Below, in pieces: positions 1 through 7,578 of a stretch of DNA of 64,000 bases (positions within the stretch are counted from its first letter, which is position 1; each line of letters opens with the position of its first letter). The stretch comes from Clostridia bacterium (lineage in GTDB: Bacteria > Bacillota > Clostridia > Oscillospirales > CAG-272). Location: the NCBI GenBank assembly GCA_017624905.1, contig JAGAMD010000026.1, positions 58,344 to 122,343 on the forward strand, in the 5' to 3' direction. The position numbers were made by a program, and so were the translations under genes. Under the pieces are notes generated by a model. It worked only from the letters and a program-made list of their open reading frames with translations, was not told the origin of the DNA and did not search any database.

Positions 1-25
1 CGACCTTTTTATCGATTGTTTCCAT
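1..25 (-). CDS. 5-prime end of a gene running off the window (possibly MoxR-type ATPase)
   Basis: An ATG at 25-23 opens a reading frame METIDKKV that leaves the window. A GGAG Shine-Dalgarno sequence lies about 8 nt upstream, inside the 44-nt gap after the giant membrane protein gene, so the two are probably co-transcribed. The eight residues do not identify a family. MoxR AAA ATPases often neighbour large membrane proteins of this sort, so MoxR is a guess from context only. Confidence 0.5.
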
Positions 26-69
26 AATTTTTCTCCGTATACTATATAAATTTCAAAAGTAGTTTTTTA

Positions 70-3000
70 TTAACCGTTGCCCTTAAGTGAAGCGAAGTAG
101 TTTTCAATAGCCTCACGCTCTTCGTCAGTAAGCTCTCTGTCAAACTGCTTGTCGTACTCACCACTGATTACACCGCTTGCAATCAAGTCTTCGATTGTTA
201 CATTTCCACCAGGGATAAACGCGTCACTGGATTCTTCATCAGCGTCAGATGAACCGCTTGAACCTTCAGAAGGCTTTTCTTCAGGTGTTGGCTCGGTCAT
301 TTCTCCGCCTTCGCCCTCTTGCTCTTCGTTTGGCTCTTGCTCTTCGTTCTCGTTCTTGCCACCTTGTTGTTCACTGTTTTGGTTACTGCTGTTTTGATCC
401 TTGTTTTCGCTATTTTGATCGCTATTTTCCTCTGATTGTGGAGGCTGACCCATTATGCTACCTTGTGCTTCTTCGAATCTATCTGAAACATTTTCGCCTG
501 TTTGTTCCATATTTTCGATCTTATCCATAAAGTCGCCAATTTGGTCTTTTGCTTGGTCTAGAGCACCTGTTGCTGTATCCTTAGCATTTTCGTCGTACTC
601 TGCGTCCTGCTCAGGATTTTCGCCTGTGCTGTTGTCGTTCTTAGATGCCTCTTGCTTTGCATCCTCAAATGAGTTTGCAAGGTCGTTCATTGCATCCTTC
701 AAATCGCCCTCTGGAAGTGCGTCTGCTGCATCCTTAAAGTCTTGTGCCATATCGCCGAGCACCTCATCAAGAGCATCGCCCTTTAGCCACTCGCCATTTT
801 CATCCTTCAACTGATCCTCAAGGTCCTTAAATGCATCATCAAGTGCATCCTTGTCGCCACTTTGAATAGCGTCTTGGATATCGCTTGTTGTGTCATTATC
901 CTTCATTGAGTCAGATGTGTCAGATGTTTGGTTCTTATCATTTTGAATGATATCATCGATTTTGTCCTTAGCATTTTCAATTTCATTGCTAATTTCAGAA
1001 TCTGATGCGCCGTTTTGAATCATATCGTCAAGCTTGTTCTCAAGGTCGTCAAGAACGTCATTTGCTTCGTCCTTTGCTGATGGTGTTAAATCAGAGTTGT
1101 TAATCTCGTCTCTAATATCACCGATCATATCGTCAACCTCTTTTTGGTCTGAGCCTACAAGATCTTCACGAAGATCGCCAAGCTGGTCGGAAATTTCTTC
1201 CTTAGTTTGGGTTTCTTCCATTGCATCGCCAATGCCCTCTTCAGCCTTGTCGAACGCATCCTTTAGCGTTTCATCAAAGCTTGAGTCATTCTTTTCTGCA
1301 TTTTCTGTGTTGTTCTTTAGGTCTTCTGCTAGGTCGCCAAGTGAATCCTTCATATCTGAAGGTGTTGTTGGAGCAACTGCATTATTGATAGCATCTGAAA
1401 CCTTATCAGCGATTTCTTGCTTTTCCTCATCAGTTAAGCCCTTGTCCTCGCCAGTTTCTGGATCCTTACCGGTAATTACATCCTCGATTTTATCGAGTGC
1501 GTCCTTAATTGCCTCGTCGTCGCCCTTTTCGATTGCGTTACCAAGGTTTTCAAGTGCATCACCGATCTCCTTCTCGGTTTCGTCCTCGCTATCCTTATAT
1601 TGATTGTCCTTTAGGTTGTCAGCAATTTCTTGTTGAGATTGCTTATCGTTTTCAACCTCTTTGTCAATCTGATCTTGCTTATCCTTAATAGCATCGTTGA
1701 TTTCTTGCTTTGTATCCTCAGGACTGCTTGGATTTTGATTATCGTAGCTATCGCCTACTGTTTCATCAAAAGCATCGCCCATTTCTTCCTTGTTAGCATC
1801 GTCGATTGCATCTCTGATTTCTTCCTGCTTTTGATCGTCAGACAAGGAATCATCCTTCATAATGTCATCGATTTTGTCCTTAAGGTCTTCTTTGTTTTGG
1901 TCAGACATGCTGTCGTTGTTGTCGATAGCGTTGTCTATTTCCTCTTTAGTTGCGTTATCAATAGCGTCGTTCATTTCGTCTGACTTTTCTTCGTCAGTCT
2001 TGCTTTGGTCGCCCATGATTTCATCAACCTTATCCTTGAGGTCCTCTTTGTTTTCGTTGGACATGCTGTTGTTATCGTCAATAGCATCCTTGATTTCTTC
2101 CTTCTTTTGGTCGTCTGTCAAGGAATCGTCCTTCATAATGTCATCAATCTTATCCTTAAGATCTGATGAATCATTCATTGTATCGTTTGCATCGTTTTTG
2201 AGGTCTGAGTTATCATCGATTACCTCGTCCATCTTATCCTTTAGATCTTCTTTGGTTTCATCGGATAATACTTCATCCTCATCAATCTTATCGTTGATTT
2301 GTTCTTTTGTTGTTTCGTCAATACTGTCCTTGATTTCCTCTTTGGTTGCGTCATCAACAGCATCCTTCATATCCTCAGCCTTTTCGTCCTCGGACTTGTT
2401 TTGGTTGTCTATGATTTCGTCAATCTTATCCTTGAGGTCCTCTTTGTTTTCATCGGACATGTTTTCATTCTTGTCGATCTCGTTCTTGATTTCTTCCTTC
2501 TTTTGATCGTCTGTCAAGGAATCATCCTTCATGATATCTTCAATTTTGTCCTTTATGTCAGAGGATTCTTGCATTGAGTCCTCAACCTTATCCTTGAGGT
2601 TCTCTTTTTGCTCATCGGACATATTTTCATTTTTCTCTATGTTGTCTTTGATTTCTTCTTTTGCTGCTTTATCAACAGCATCCTTCATATCCTCAGCCTT
2701 TTCGTCCTCGGACTTGTTAGGATCGCTTAGGATTTCATCAATTCTATCCTTAAGGTCATCTTTGTTCTCTTTAGATAGACTTTCGTTTTTATTGATTTCG
2801 TTTTTGATTTCGTCTTTCTTTTGCTCGTCGGTCTTGTTTTCATCCTTCATGATCTCTTCGATCTTGTCCTTGAGGTCAGAAGCATCTTCAATTACGTCAT
2901 CAACCTTATCCTTGAGCTCCTCGTTTTCATCAACGATTTCCTCAATGTCTTCCTTTAATTCAGGATCAGGCTTTAAGATTTCCTCAATCTTGTCCTTGAG

Positions 3001-4461
3001 GTCCTCCATATCTTGCTTGAGGTCGTCCTTATCCTGCTGGTTCATATCAGAGTTGTCGATTTCTTGATCGATCTTATCGAAGGTATCCTCGATTTTGTCC
3101 TTTTCTTCCTCGAGTGGATCCTGTTCCTCAGGCTCTTGTGGTGGGAGGTTTTCCTCAACCTCTTTTATTTCATCCTCAAGCTTATCCTTGATTTGATCAA
3201 CTGTTTCTTGAAGGTCCTTGATATCCTCAACCGCTTCAATGATTTCTTTCTTGGATTCATCAAAATTCTTTTGAATTTCTTCTGAGATTTGATCAAAATC
3301 TAAGTCAGAGTCGTCTGTGTCAACCTCATCTCTTAGATATACAAGCTTTGTTACTAAATTTTTTAGTGCCAACTTAAGAGCATGTGGCTCCATTTCGCCG
3401 ATGTTGCAAACATCATCAGCTGTTCTTACCGCATATTCAATTTCTTCAATTAATGTTGTATAGAAGCCAAGTTCATTTTCTGCCTTGTAGCTTAGCGCGT
3501 TCATTGCATTAGCAACTTGAGTTTTTGCCTCGCTTGTGTCAACGCCCTTTTCTACTGCAATGTATAGAAGCTCTATCGCTGCTCCAAGAGTTGCTGTGTT
3601 GGTACGGCCCTTTAAAGCCTCAATAAGCTCAACAATGTATCTCTTTTCTTCCTCAAGAACGTTTTCAAAGTCCTTTACCGCATCCTCGAGTGCTTCCTTT
3701 TTAGCCTCTTCCTTTTCTTCAGGAGACTTGTTTTCATCCTTTAGTATTTCGTCAAGCTTTCCCTCAAGCTCTTCCTTGGCATCAACAAGGTCTTCCTTCT
3801 TGTCCTCTGTGATAGGTGCATTATCAATAATATCTTGAATATCATTAATCAATTCATGATTTGATTTTTGTGCTTCCTCAATATACATTTCTTCCGGTGT
3901 TGCCGCCTTGATTGGAATAGCAAACACAACTATTGGCGCCAATATTGCGATGAAAAGCACCATTGCAATTGATGCAATAATTTTTGATTTAGGCACATTG
4001 ATTGTAATTGTGCTTGTATCAAATGATGAAACAGTCTTTATTGCATCCTGTCTTTGAACATATGCAACATATGACGGGTCGTCTTGAAGCTCCACCATTG
4101 TGATAACACGCTCATGTAAACCAAGTGCGTCTACCTTCTTAGCAATGTTTTTTACGCCTCTTGCACGGAATACAAAGAAGCTGATTAAGCCTGTTATTAC
4201 AGCTGCTATCAATCCAATACCGATTGAAATACCAACGCCTGCAATATCAGTTAGAACTCTTATAACAGTCGCCCAGGTTTGATCCTTAACAATTATTAGC
4301 TGCTCATTAAATGCGTCAAATACCATTTTGAACAAAGCAACAAAGCCGAGCGAGCCTGCCGCAACAGCTAAGCCTACTATGACAGCTAATAGTATCGCTT
4401 TAATAGCGGACTGTAATACTATTTTCTTTCTATAGGGATTTAGTAATTCGTTGAGATCCAT
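70..4461 (-). CDS. Giant three-TM membrane protein with acidic repetitive extracytoplasmic region
   Basis: A 1463-residue protein. Three hydrophobic segments lie at about 14-46, 68-98 and 160-184. Basic residues before TM1 and in the 100-115 loop suggest the N-terminus is inside and everything after TM3 is outside. The loop holds a motif KKVDALGLHERVITM that resembles DUF4175-like membrane proteins found beside MoxR/DUF58 genes (family assignment from memory). Residues of about 190-1400 are extremely rich in D, E, K, N and S, predicted helical or disordered, with internal repeats at about 520-890. The tail ends in DEEREAIENYFASL, again like the end of DUF4175-type proteins. Start: AGGAGG lies 7-8 nt upstream. 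The role is unknown. Many open frames on the opposite strand here are composition artefacts. Confidence 0.85.
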   Translation of the reverse strand: MDLNELLNPYRKKIVLQSAIKAILLAVIVGLAVAAGSLGFVALFKMVFDAFNEQLIIVKDQTWATVIRVLTDIAGVGISIGIGLIAAVITGLISFFVFRARGVKNIAKKVDALGLHERVITMVELQDDPSYVAYVQRQDAIKTVSSFDTSTITINVPKSKIIASIAMVLFIAILAPIVVFAIPIKAATPEEMYIEEAQKSNHELINDIQDIIDNAPITEDKKEDLVDAKEELEGKLDEILKDENKSPEEKEEAKKEALEDAVKDFENVLEEEKRYIVELIEALKGRTNTATLGAAIELLYIAVEKGVDTSEAKTQVANAMNALSYKAENELGFYTTLIEEIEYAVRTADDVCNIGEMEPHALKLALKNLVTKLVYLRDEVDTDDSDLDFDQISEEIQKNFDESKKEIIEAVEDIKDLQETVDQIKDKLEDEIKEVEENLPPQEPEEQDPLEEEKDKIEDTFDKIDQEIDNSDMNQQDKDDLKQDMEDLKDKIEEILKPDPELKEDIEEIVDENEELKDKVDDVIEDASDLKDKIEEIMKDENKTDEQKKDEIKNEINKNESLSKENKDDLKDRIDEILSDPNKSEDEKAEDMKDAVDKAAKEEIKDNIEKNENMSDEQKENLKDKVEDSMQESSDIKDKIEDIMKDDSLTDDQKKEEIKNEIDKNENMSDENKEDLKDKIDEIIDNQNKSEDEKAEDMKDAVDDATKEEIKDSIDETTKEQINDKIDEDEVLSDETKEDLKDKMDEVIDDNSDLKNDANDTMNDSSDLKDKIDDIMKDDSLTDDQKKEEIKDAIDDNNSMSNENKEDLKDKVDEIMGDQSKTDEEKSDEMNDAIDNATKEEIDNAIDNNDSMSDQNKEDLKDKIDDIMKDDSLSDDQKQEEIRDAIDDANKEEMGDAFDETVGDSYDNQNPSSPEDTKQEINDAIKDKQDQIDKEVENDKQSQQEIADNLKDNQYKDSEDETEKEIGDALENLGNAIEKGDDEAIKDALDKIEDVITGKDPETGEDKGLTDEEKQEIADKVSDAINNAVAPTTPSDMKDSLGDLAEDLKNNTENAEKNDSSFDETLKDAFDKAEEGIGDAMEETQTKEEISDQLGDLREDLVGSDQKEVDDMIGDIRDEINNSDLTPSAKDEANDVLDDLENKLDDMIQNGASDSEISNEIENAKDKIDDIIQNDKNQTSDTSDSMKDNDTTSDIQDAIQSGDKDALDDAFKDLEDQLKDENGEWLKGDALDEVLGDMAQDFKDAADALPEGDLKDAMNDLANSFEDAKQEASKNDNSTGENPEQDAEYDENAKDTATGALDQAKDQIGDFMDKIENMEQTGENVSDRFEEAQGSIMGQPPQSEENSDQNSENKDQNSSNQNSEQQGGKNENEEQEPNEEQEGEGGEMTEPTPEEKPSEGSSGSSDADEESSDAFIPGGNVTIEDLIASGVISGEYDKQFDRELTDEEREAIENYFASLKGNG
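1790..2885 (-). repeat. Internal tandem repeats of the acidic protein gene
   Basis: Within the giant gene, a block encoding a DLKDKI-[DE]-[DE]-IMKD motif, a [TS]DDQK-type turn and a DEIK/EIKN-type segment recurs four times. Blocks begin near 2881, 2562, 2166 and 1891, so the spacing is irregular (about 275-400 nt). Each is followed by a variant NENMSDENKEDLKDK segment. The repeats remain similar at DNA level, so the copy number may vary between strains. Confidence 0.8.
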
Positions 4462-4490
4462 AGATACCTCCTATTAATTCTTACTTTATT

Positions 4491-4519
4491 ATTATAACAC
4501 GCATTATTAATTTTTGCAA
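4491..4519 (-). promoter_or_regulatory. Sigma-A promoter of the giant membrane protein operon
   Basis: On the minus strand, TTGCAA (4519-4514), a 17-nt spacer and TATAAT (4496-4491) precede the 4461 start by about 30 nt. Confidence 0.65.
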
Positions 4520-4619
4520 TTAAAAATAAATTTTCAAGCTCAAATCGTGCATTTTTCGTCATTATGCACAAATTTGTAAAATTATTTTTAGTTAATCAGC
4601 TTGAAAAACTATCACTTTT

Positions 4620-4925
4620 AGCCAAACCTCAAGGTGCGCGTTTCCCTTGAAGCTGTCGGTTTTAGCTTTCTGTCAAAAGCTCGGTAACCGTAATATACCC
4701 AGTCAAACTCATATTCTCTTTTTGGGGTAATTTGATTGGGTATATTGCGGTTACCCCTGGTTTGAATGGAAAACAGTGCTTGTCATACAGACGGCGAAAT
4801 AAGCACCGTGCCTTGATTTGTTGGGCTGAGCCCGGTTGTCAGTTAAATACCTCCTTTGAAATTTCTAGTATACGGATAGGCGACAAGTCAGCTCTCAATA
4901 TGCATCTTACTCATCGCCGAGGTTA
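4620..4925 (+). ncRNA. Candidate structured RNA with a 25-bp stem, class unknown
   Basis: The gap 4462-5108 contains no convincing gene. Bases 4683-4707 pair with 4731-4755 without a break around a 23-nt loop. The two non-Watson-Crick positions (4691 with 4747, 4702 with 4736) are G-U pairs only if the + strand is transcribed, and would be A-C mismatches on the other strand. Smaller hairpins flank it: TCAAGG/CCTTGA near 4630-4650, AGCTTT/AAAGCT near 4664-4681, GTGCTT/AAGCAC near 4776-4806, and GGCGA/TCGCC near 4879-4918. I tested it by eye against tmRNA, RNase P, SRP, 6S, T-box and common riboswitch cores and saw no match. It could be a leader of the M20 gene or a stand-alone RNA. Confidence 0.4.
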
Positions 4926-5108
4926 GTGTAACATATATTAGAAGAAATTTGTTAAGGATTTCCAAAGATTCAAAATAGTCTCAAAACATTTTCGTAGTAA
5001 TTTCACACAATTTTCACAAAGCACTTCCAATTTTCATAATTCTTGGATTTTTTATAGCAGAATAAAATTCGATAAGCTAGGAAAAATAAGAAAAAACAGG
5101 GGTGCTTT

Positions 5109-6338
5109 ATGGAATACAAATGGATAATTAACGACGCAGAAAAGCTGGAAGATGAAATTGTAAGAATTCGCCAAGAGCTTCACAAAATTGCCGAGGTAGG
5201 ATTCTCTCTTGAAAACACTTGCAGATTTGTAAGAAACGAGCTTGAAGCCGTCGGATGTAAGGTTGAGCTATGTGGTAGGCAAGGGCTAGTCTGCACAATA
5301 GAGGGGCAAGGCAAGGGAGATTTTAGTGATAAATGCGTTCTTTTACGTGCAGACATGGATGCACTACCTATAAAGGAAGAGACCGAACTAGAGTTCAAAA
5401 GTGAAAACGGCAATATGCATGCCTGTGGCCACGATATGCACACAGCTATGCTTATTGGTTGTGCAAAAATACTTTTTAGCAACAGAGATAAGTTTTCTCA
5501 CAAAATCAAGCTGATTTTCCAAAGTGCTGAGGAAACATTAGAGGGTGCCAAGGATATGATAGACAACGGAGTTTTAGAAAGCCCAACCGTTAATTGTGGT
5601 GCTATGCTACACATTATTTCAGGAACGAATTTAGACACAGGGGCACTTGTTTTTGCAAATTCAGGCGTAAGCGCACCGAGTGCTGAGTTTTTCAAGGTGT
5701 CAATTTTGGGCAAAAGTGCTCACGGAGCAATGCCTCAAAGTGCTGTTAATCCAATCGTGCCCGTTTCCCATATTGCCCTTGCTTTCGACTCTTTGATTGC
5801 TCAAGAAGCAAAGAGCTCCGGCAATTCGCTACTGACGATCGGTGAGCTTCACTCCGGCAAGGCACCGAATGTAATATCTGACAGAGCAACAATCACAGGC
5901 ACCTTGCGTTCTTTTGAGGAAGAGTCAAAAGGCTATCTCAAGCTAAGAATGAAGGAAATTGTCGAGCTATATTCCCAAGCACATAGGACAAAAGGAACTC
6001 TGGAATTCACCAGCAGTTGTCCCGCTCTGACAAACGATCAATCCTTGATTTCCGTAGGCATAAAAAACATTAAGGATGCATATTCAATCATTAATCACAG
6101 CAAGCCTCTCTCCGTACTAAGAGCAGACGAGCTTGAATCAAAATCCTTTGCCTCCGAGGACTTTGCATATTTCAGCAAAAAAATCCCAACCGTTATGGTT
6201 GGAATTAGCGGCGGCAAGATGGAAAACGGATTCACCTATCCCTTGCATCACCCAAAGACGTCCTTTGATGAAAAGGCTCTTTTTTACGGCACTATTGTGT
6301 ACTGCGTGTTGGGTATTTCCCTTGCCAAAGGCGAGTAA
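5109..6338 (+). CDS. M20-family amidohydrolase (N-acyl amino acid / hippurate hydrolase type)
   Basis: A 409-residue cytoplasmic metallopeptidase-fold enzyme that should hydrolyse an amide bond of an N-acylated amino acid or similar conjugate. Visible M20D signatures are RADMDALP (80-87), HACGHDMH (104-111), the catalytic pair E141-E142, H168 in the MLH segment, GKSAHG (201-206) in the lid domain, and a C-terminal LHHP. Likely dinuclear metal ligands are C106, H108, E142, H168 and the C-terminal His. Length is normal for the family. The start is supported by AGGGGTG a few bases upstream. It stands alone between the structured-RNA region and a bidirectional terminator. The exact substrate cannot be told. 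Confidence 0.88.
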   Translation: MEYKWIINDAEKLEDEIVRIRQELHKIAEVGFSLENTCRFVRNELEAVGCKVELCGRQGLVCTIEGQGKGDFSDKCVLLRADMDALPIKEETELEFKSENGNMHACGHDMHTAMLIGCAKILFSNRDKFSHKIKLIFQSAEETLEGAKDMIDNGVLESPTVNCGAMLHIISGTNLDTGALVFANSGVSAPSAEFFKVSILGKSAHGAMPQSAVNPIVPVSHIALAFDSLIAQEAKSSGNSLLTIGELHSGKAPNVISDRATITGTLRSFEEESKGYLKLRMKEIVELYSQAHRTKGTLEFTSSCPALTNDQSLISVGIKNIKDAYSIINHSKPLSVLRADELESKSFASEDFAYFSKKIPTVMVGISGGKMENGFTYPLHHPKTSFDEKALFYGTIVYCVLGISLAKGE

Positions 6339-6365
6339 AAAGTGCCAACACGTGTCTAAAACAAT

Positions 6366-6393
6366 AAAAAGCAGACGCTTTCGTCTGCTTTTT
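6366..6393. terminator. Bidirectional terminator between the M20 gene and the polysaccharide operon
   Basis: AAAAGCAGACG pairs with CGTCTGCTTTT around a CTTT loop, with an A-run before and a T-run after. It therefore can end both the + strand M20 transcript and the minus-strand operon, whose last stop codon lies inside it. Confidence 0.85.
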
Positions 6394-7561
6394 ATTCGAA
6401 GTTAAAATCAAGTCCCACATAGTTTAATTCGTCTTGATAGCTTTTAATGTTTTCTTGAGAGATAGACTCAAAGTCCTTTTTCTTTCTTGCAATCCTCTTG
6501 GGATTAAAAATTACGCTAACCCAATGGCACAACCATGCTAAAGGTAGCAAAATCGGCAGCTTTTTCAAAAATTTAAAGCGTTGTTTGAGGTCCTTGTATG
6601 GTGGGAATACACCCTTCCAAAATCTTTTGGCACGTACGTGCTTAGTTGTTTTTGAAATCTTAACGCCCTCGGATAAAACACGTGCCTCGTAAGTTCCATA
6701 AGCTGTACCGCTAAATATTTTATGTGTAACAAACGCACTCTTTTCATCGCATTCTTGCGAACCAAACCACACATTTATAACATTTTCGGTTGTTAGCCAA
6801 AATTCATACAGCTGAAGCTTTTTAAGCTCTATTTCAATGTAACTCCAATCAAGGTCATCGTGATGCTTTAAATATACGTAAAAGTCAGTTAAATGCTTTA
6901 TTCCTATTCCTGCATCGCGATAATGCTTTGCAAAGTGAGTGAACAGATATATAAAAGTGTCCTCACTCGACATTTCATATTCATTTGGCTTTTCAGCCTT
7001 CGGCTTAGCAAGTCTCCAACCATCGCCAAAATACTCATAATAGTCCTTATTGTAGGACGGAATAAGTCTTTTATGCAGCTCAATGCAAAAGCTATCCTTG
7101 CTCCAAACATACTCGTGATCGCTTTCAACAGTTTCCTTATAGCCAAGCTCAATCATAATCGCTTTGAACAGCTCATACTGCTCTGCTCTTATAAGAATAT
7201 CAGCATCGCTCATAAGTCGCATTTCAGGACGTGGATACAGCTTCTTAATTGTTGTTCCCTTAAGCCTTACATATTCAATTTTTTCTTTATCAAAGGCTTC
7301 CAAAACCGATTCTATTTCACTATCCTGACATTCAGAGAAGAAAGAATATGAAATTGTGGATTTTAAAAACTTTTTAGCTTCGATTGTAGAAAAAGCATTT
7401 GGCAGCTTTTCCATTCCATAACACACAAGTGGGATAATTTGCATATCCTTTGCAAAATTATACGCCCATTCCCAATCAAAGTCTTCGCTCACATTCGGCA
7501 CAGAGCCATCAAGTGAAGAGCGAATGATTGATATCATATCCTTTTCAAGTAAGCTTAACAT
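6392..7561 (-). CDS. NTP_transf_5 nucleotidyltransferase-fold protein, last gene of the polysaccharide operon
   Basis: A 389-residue protein of the uncharacterised nucleotidyltransferase family PF14907. The hallmark is VRLKGTTIKKLYP (98-110) followed by RLMSDADILI (115-124), where D119 and D121 are the expected metal-binding pair, and a later IELHKRLIP strand (LHW-type motif in the family). Family members are common at ends of capsule and exopolysaccharide clusters, but the transferred group is unknown. It follows fkp by 17 nt and is the promoter-distal gene. The fold clan also includes LicD phosphocholine transferases, which makes a decoration role possible (inference). Family sure, function open. 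Confidence 0.8.
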   Translation of the reverse strand: MLSLLEKDMISIIRSSLDGSVPNVSEDFDWEWAYNFAKDMQIIPLVCYGMEKLPNAFSTIEAKKFLKSTISYSFFSECQDSEIESVLEAFDKEKIEYVRLKGTTIKKLYPRPEMRLMSDADILIRAEQYELFKAIMIELGYKETVESDHEYVWSKDSFCIELHKRLIPSYNKDYYEYFGDGWRLAKPKAEKPNEYEMSSEDTFIYLFTHFAKHYRDAGIGIKHLTDFYVYLKHHDDLDWSYIEIELKKLQLYEFWLTTENVINVWFGSQECDEKSAFVTHKIFSGTAYGTYEARVLSEGVKISKTTKHVRAKRFWKGVFPPYKDLKQRFKFLKKLPILLPLAWLCHWVSVIFNPKRIARKKKDFESISQENIKSYQDELNYVGLDFNFE

Positions 7562-7578
7562 AATTTCCGTTTCTTTAA

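Noticed and set aside
149-4282. Many open frames of 60-214 codons on the + strand
   Set aside because: They lie antisense to the giant acidic gene and consist of Ser/Leu/Phe-rich sequence forced by its D/E/K codons. No ribosome sites or motifs.
4620-4925. tmRNA, RNase P, SRP or 6S RNA
   Set aside because: I looked for their core motifs on both strands and found none, so only an unclassified structured RNA is claimed.
4732-4926. 64-codon + strand frame
   Set aside because: It begins inside the 25-bp RNA stem and runs through further hairpins, with no ribosome site and an implausible composition.
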